Shown: one piece after another, positions 60,677 through 64,000 of the stretch | How positions within the stretch are numbered: the first letter of the stretch is position 1 | Layout of the letters: every line of letters begins with the position of its first letter | Assembly (NCBI RefSeq): GCF_018595685.2 | Contig: NZ_CP092334.1 | Coordinates: 3,562,001 to 3,626,000, forward strand | Length of the DNA: 64,000 nt | Reading direction: 5' to 3' | Source of the DNA: Flavihumibacter rivuli | GTDB taxonomy: Bacteria; Bacteroidota; Bacteroidia; Chitinophagales; Chitinophagaceae | The notes under the pieces: generated by a model | The model's database searches: none | What the model was told of the DNA's origin: nothing | The model's input: only the letters and a program-made list of their open reading frames with translations | Made by a program: the position numbers and the translations under genes

Positions 60677-62965
60677 ATGAGGACTTTTCGAATTGTAGGG
60701 GCAGCAGCCCTGTTCATGTTCAGTACCGGTGTGCTCCAGGCGCAAACGGGCGAACAACAGAAAATGAAAACCTTTATCGATGGGTTGATGAAAAAAATGA
60801 CCATCGATGAAAAGATCGGGCAGCTCAACCTGGTGGTTGGCGGCGAAGCCACAACCGGCTCGGTGGTGAGTACGGATGTTGATACCAAGATCAGGAAGGG
60901 ACAGGTAGGCGGGATATTCAGTGTGACCTCACCTGGCCGGATCCGGAAGATACAGGAGCTGGCGGTCAACCAGAGCAGGCTGAAGATCCCGATCATTTTC
61001 GGCCTGGATGTGATCCATGGCTATAAGACCATCTTCCCGATCCCGCTGGGACTGGCCAGTACCTGGGATATGAACCTGATTGAGCAGAGTGCCCGGATAG
61101 CTGCCCAGGAGGCGAGTGCCGATGGGCTGAACTGGACCTTCTCGCCTATGGTAGACGTTTCCCGCGACCCTCGTTGGGGAAGGATCTCTGAAGGCTCAGG
61201 GGAGGACCCCTACCTGGGTTCAGTGATCGCCAAAGCCATGGTCAGGGGCTACCAGGGCAAAAGCCTGGCCGATAACAATACCATCATGGCCTGTGTGAAA
61301 CATTTTGCCCTCTATGGTGCCGCAGAGGCTGGCCGTGATTACAATACCACCGACATGAGCCGGGTTCGGATGTACAATGATTACCTGCCTCCCTATAAAG
61401 CAGCGATCGATGCGGGCGTGGGAAGCGTGATGAGTTCCTTCAATGAAATTGATGGCATCCCGGCAACTGCGAATAAGTGGTTGTTGACAGATGTGCTTCG
61501 AAAGCAATGGGGTTTCAAGGGAATGGTGGTGAGCGACTATACTTCCGTAAACGAAATGATCGACCATGGGATGGGCGACCTCCAGCAGGTTTCTGCCCTG
61601 GCCCTGAAAGCAGGACTTGATATGGATATGGTAGGCGAGGGTTTCCTCACTACCCTGAAGAAGTCCCTGAACGAGGGTAAAGTGACAGTGGCGGATATAG
61701 ACCGCGCCTGCAGGATGGTGCTGGAAGCCAAATATAAATTGGGTTTGTTCGAAGACCCTTATCGCTATTGCGATGAGAATCGTGCCCGCACGGAGATATT
61801 TAACGAAGCCAATCGCAGGAAAGCAAGGGAGATCGCTGCCAAATCCTTTGTGTTGTTGAAGAACCAGCAACAGGTGCTGCCACTCCAGAAGAAAGGGACC
61901 ATTGCGTTGGTAGGACCCCTGGCCAATGCCAAAGAGAATATGGTGGGTACCTGGAGCGTTGCTGCTGATGTGACCAAGCCCATTTCCCTCCTTGCAGGTT
62001 TAAAGGAGGTGCTGGGAGCAAATGGCAAGGTGCTTTACGCGAAAGGCGCCAATGTTACGGAAGATTCCCTACTGGAAGTCAGGACCAGCATATTTGGTAA
62101 ACCTTTTGAAAGGGATAACCGCCCCGCTGATGTAATGATCCGGGAAGCGCTTGCTGCTGCTGAACAGGCTGATGTGGTAGTGGCGGCCCTGGGTGAGCTG
62201 GCCGAAATGACGGGTGAAGCTTCCAGCAGGTCTGACCTTACACTCCCTCAAAGCCAGGTGAACCTGCTCCAGGCATTGGTTAAGACAGGCAAGCCGGTTG
62301 TGGTGGTTCTGTTCACCGGTCGTCCCCTTGCCATACCTGATGTTGATAAGATCGCCCCGGCTATCCTGAATGTGTGGTTCGGTGGTTCAGAGGCGGGCCA
62401 TGCCATTGCCGACGTACTGTTTGGGGATATCAACCCTTCCGGTAAACTCACTGCCACCTTCCCGATGAATGTTGGTCAGGTGCCGATTTACTATAGCCAC
62501 AAGAATACCGGTCGTCCTTTGAACGGACAATGGTTCCAGAAATTCCGTTCCAACTACCTGGACGTTCCCAATGAACCACTCTATCCCTTTGGCTATGGAC
62601 TGAGCTATACCACCTTCACCTATGGTGACCTCAAGCTGAGCAGCCAATCGCTCAAAGGGAACCAGCGTCTTACTGCCAGTATAACCGTGACCAATACGGG
62701 AAAATATGCAGGTGAGGAAGTAGTGCAGCTTTATATCAGGGATGTGGTGGGAACCAATACGCGCCCCTTGAAAGAACTCAAGGGATTCCAGAAAATCTCC
62801 CTCCAGCCGGGTGAATCCAGGCAGGTAAGCTTTACCATTACCCCGGAAGACCTGAAGTTCTACAATCATGAATTGAAATACGATTGGGAAGCTGGTGATT
62901 TCACCATCTTTATTGGCGGCAACGCGAGGGACCTGAAATCAGGTCAGGTGAATTGGCAGAAATAA
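60677..62965 (+). CDS. bglX: Glycoside hydrolase family 3 beta-glucosidase (BglX-like)
   Basis: A 762-residue periplasmic GH3 enzyme with a signal peptide (about 1-22, ending VLQAQ). The TIM-barrel domain has IPIIFGLDVIHGYKTIFPIPL, the KHFALYGAAEAGRDYN loop and the nucleophile D287 in GMVVSDYTSVNEM. The alpha/beta sandwich has AAKSFVLLKNQQQVLPL, and the C-terminal Fn3-like domain GEEVVQLYIRDVVG. It should release glucose from the non-reducing end of short beta-glucosides, completing breakdown of the oligosaccharides produced by GH144 and GH30. It is the last gene of the PUL, with a terminator 23 bases after the stop. Confidence 0.95.
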   Translation: MRTFRIVGAAALFMFSTGVLQAQTGEQQKMKTFIDGLMKKMTIDEKIGQLNLVVGGEATTGSVVSTDVDTKIRKGQVGGIFSVTSPGRIRKIQELAVNQSRLKIPIIFGLDVIHGYKTIFPIPLGLASTWDMNLIEQSARIAAQEASADGLNWTFSPMVDVSRDPRWGRISEGSGEDPYLGSVIAKAMVRGYQGKSLADNNTIMACVKHFALYGAAEAGRDYNTTDMSRVRMYNDYLPPYKAAIDAGVGSVMSSFNEIDGIPATANKWLLTDVLRKQWGFKGMVVSDYTSVNEMIDHGMGDLQQVSALALKAGLDMDMVGEGFLTTLKKSLNEGKVTVADIDRACRMVLEAKYKLGLFEDPYRYCDENRARTEIFNEANRRKAREIAAKSFVLLKNQQQVLPLQKKGTIALVGPLANAKENMVGTWSVAADVTKPISLLAGLKEVLGANGKVLYAKGANVTEDSLLEVRTSIFGKPFERDNRPADVMIREALAAAEQADVVVAALGELAEMTGEASSRSDLTLPQSQVNLLQALVKTGKPVVVVLFTGRPLAIPDVDKIAPAILNVWFGGSEAGHAIADVLFGDINPSGKLTATFPMNVGQVPIYYSHKNTGRPLNGQWFQKFRSNYLDVPNEPLYPFGYGLSYTTFTYGDLKLSSQSLKGNQRLTASITVTNTGKYAGEEVVQLYIRDVVGTNTRPLKELKGFQKISLQPGESRQVSFTITPEDLKFYNHELKYDWEAGDFTIFIGGNARDLKSGQVNWQK

Positions 62966-62988
62966 CTAGTGTTAAGGTTCTGAATCTC

Positions 62989-63024
62989 AACGCAGGGTCC
63001 TGGTCCTTGGATCCTGCGTTTTCT
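62989..63024 (+). terminator. Intrinsic terminator at the end of the PUL
   Basis: AACGCAGGGTCC and GGATCCTGCGTT pair with one mismatch, then TTCTTTT. It ends the GH3 transcript. Confidence 0.88.
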
Positions 63025-63075
63025 TTTGCCCGGTTCTCTGCCTGCATTTTTCATTGGGTCCCTAACTTTGCCGGC

Positions 63076-63693
63076 ATGCAAGGCATCAAGAACATACTAC
63101 TGGACCTGGGCGGGGTGCTGCTCAATTTAAGTTATCCCAAAACTGAAGCGGCTTTTGCCGAACTGGGACTGACCAATTTCCATGATCATTTCTCCCAATT
63201 CAAAGCCTCACCCCTATTCGAGGACTTGGAGACCGGCAGGATCAGCCAACAGCAATTCCTGGATCATTTCCGGTCACAGACAGGCCTTACAGCAAGCAGG
63301 GAAGAGGTTTTTGTGGCCTGGAATGCCATGCTGTTGGATTTTCCTGCCGAAAGGATCGATTGGTTATCAACCCTGGGTGAAAAATACCAGGTCTACCTGT
63401 ATAGCAACACCAACGCCATCCATTACGATGCCTTCCAGGAAAAATTCAGCCTGCATTACCCGGGCAAGCCTTTCGATGAATACTTCAATAAGGCCTATTA
63501 CTCCCATATCCTTGGCCATCGAAAACCCTATGTGGAATCTTACCACGCCCTCGCTGCCGATGCAGGCATCCAGCCTGCCGAAACCCTCTTCATTGACGAC
63601 ACCCTCGTCAATATCGAAGGAGCACAAAAAGCTGGTTTTCATGGCTTTCACCTTACCAATGGCCTGACCGTCCTGGATATTCCCCTACCCTAA
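63076..63693 (+). CDS. HAD superfamily phosphatase
   Basis: A 205-residue cytoplasmic HAD hydrolase of subfamily IA. Motif I is NILLDLGGVLLNL; the usual first aspartate is present, but the second, normally D-x-D, is replaced by glycine (D-L-G), as in many HAD-IA YihX-like phosphatases. Motif II is LYSNTNA and motif IV is FIDDTLVNIEGA, with KP in GHRKPYVES as motif III lysine. YihX-like enzymes dephosphorylate sugar phosphates such as glucose 1-phosphate; that activity is possible here. The frame is open to 62953 but overlaps the bglX end and its terminator, so ATG 63076 is used. Confidence 0.88.
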   Translation: MQGIKNILLDLGGVLLNLSYPKTEAAFAELGLTNFHDHFSQFKASPLFEDLETGRISQQQFLDHFRSQTGLTASREEVFVAWNAMLLDFPAERIDWLSTLGEKYQVYLYSNTNAIHYDAFQEKFSLHYPGKPFDEYFNKAYYSHILGHRKPYVESYHALAADAGIQPAETLFIDDTLVNIEGAQKAGFHGFHLTNGLTVLDIPLP

Positions 63694-63728
63694 AAACTCC
63701 TTTTCCGCAGGGTGTTTTCACGGTTCAG

Positions 63729-63838
63729 GTCGGAGCCGGGTCGGAGCCAGGTCGGAGCCAGGTCGGAGCCGGGTCGGAGCCGGGTCGGAAACGGGTCGGA
63801 GCCGGGTCGGAAACGGGTCGGAGACGGGTCGGAGCCCG
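63729..63838. repeat. 11-bp tandem repeat, ten units
   Basis: Ten consecutive units of GTCGGAGCCGG, with variation at positions 7-10 (GCC, AAC or GAC, then GG, AG or CG). The period of 11 is not a multiple of three, so it is not a coding repeat, although it keeps two frames open on the minus strand. It lies between the HAD gene and the gene running off the window. Confidence 0.95.
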
Positions 63839-63952
63839 AGGGAATTTCCAGGTGAAAAAACGCCTGTTCCCCTGTTGTAATCACGGGGAAGAATGATGTT
63901 GGTACCGGAATGGATTGTTCCATCCGTCAATGGTTGGCAAAAAATAGATGGA

Positions 63953-64000
63953 TTATTTGACCTCTTCGAAATCGATGTAATCGCCTGTATCGGTGGGGGT
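63953..64000 (-). CDS. 3' end of a gene continuing beyond the window (possibly DUF4834 family)
   Basis: On the minus strand the last 48 bases read TPTDTGDYIDFEEVK and then a stop. The short acidic, aromatic tail resembles the conserved C-terminus of DUF4834, a small membrane-protein family of Bacteroidota. With only 15 residues visible this is a weak call. Confidence 0.5.
   Translation of the reverse strand, partial: TPTDTGDYIDFEEVK

Noticed and set aside
63690..63930. Repetitive open frames reading RPGSD-type repeats on the minus strand
   Set aside because: They only translate the 11-bp tandem repeat in successive frames; there is no signal, domain or start context.

Overview
The window comes from a Bacteroidota chromosome, most likely family Chitinophagaceae (inference). 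The signs are a SusC/SusD pair with its own FecI/FecR regulators, a type IX secretion C-terminal signal, many DUF families typical of Bacteroidota (DUF4421, DUF4403, DUF6515), Bacteroidota-type promoter elements, and two GH144 genes, a family whose founding enzyme is from Chitinophaga pinensis. No rRNA, CRISPR array, transposase or integrase was seen. Two tRNA genes are present: tRNA-Asn(GTT) and a tRNA with a CAT anticodon.

Layout. 0.4-10.1 kb is mixed housekeeping and accessory content: a DUF4421 protein, a GNAT acetyltransferase, an Upf1-like helicase, a NrtR/AraR-like Nudix regulator, a serine hydrolase and a secreted GHL10-type glycoside hydrolase with a T9SS tail. 10.4-14.1 kb is a compact accessory unit: a three-gene HipB-HipS-HipT toxin-antitoxin operon with its own array of operator palindromes, then a UvrD-like helicase, ending at tRNA-Asn. 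14.5-26.3 kb holds hflX-Rieske, an outer-membrane protein and a set of oxidative sugar genes (Gfo/Idh/MocA oxidoreductase, TIM-barrel isomerase, GMC oxidoreductase with its small subunit), then an amidase, a quinone-reductase-like protein and a DUF1801 protein. 26.4-39.8 kb holds mostly cell-envelope proteins and lipoproteins, a penicillin acylase and an HxlR/PhzF divergent pair.

40.4-63.0 kb is one large co-directional polysaccharide utilisation locus (PUL): sigma factor, anti-sigma factor, SusC, SusD, a LamG-fold lipoprotein, a large FG-GAP/ASPIC lipoprotein, GH30, two GH144 paralogues, a GMC oxidoreductase, DoxX, a GH43-like protein, an SGNH hydrolase and a GH3 beta-glucosidase. The GH144/GH3 combination points to beta-1,2-glucan or a related beta-glucan as substrate. 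The internal GMC oxidoreductase is a close relative of the one at 20.5-22.2 kb, which suggests that oxidation of the released sugar is part of the pathway.

The intergenic DNA is unusually rich in structured repeats. A ~225-bp element built of strong hairpins around a conserved core occurs twice in tandem near 5 kb and once inverted near 37 kb. A second palindromic family built on CACGAAGG/CTTAGTG sits directly at gene 3' ends in three places. There are also CACATCTCCAC-type simple repeats, a 43-bp tandem repeat and an 11-bp tandem repeat at 63.7 kb.
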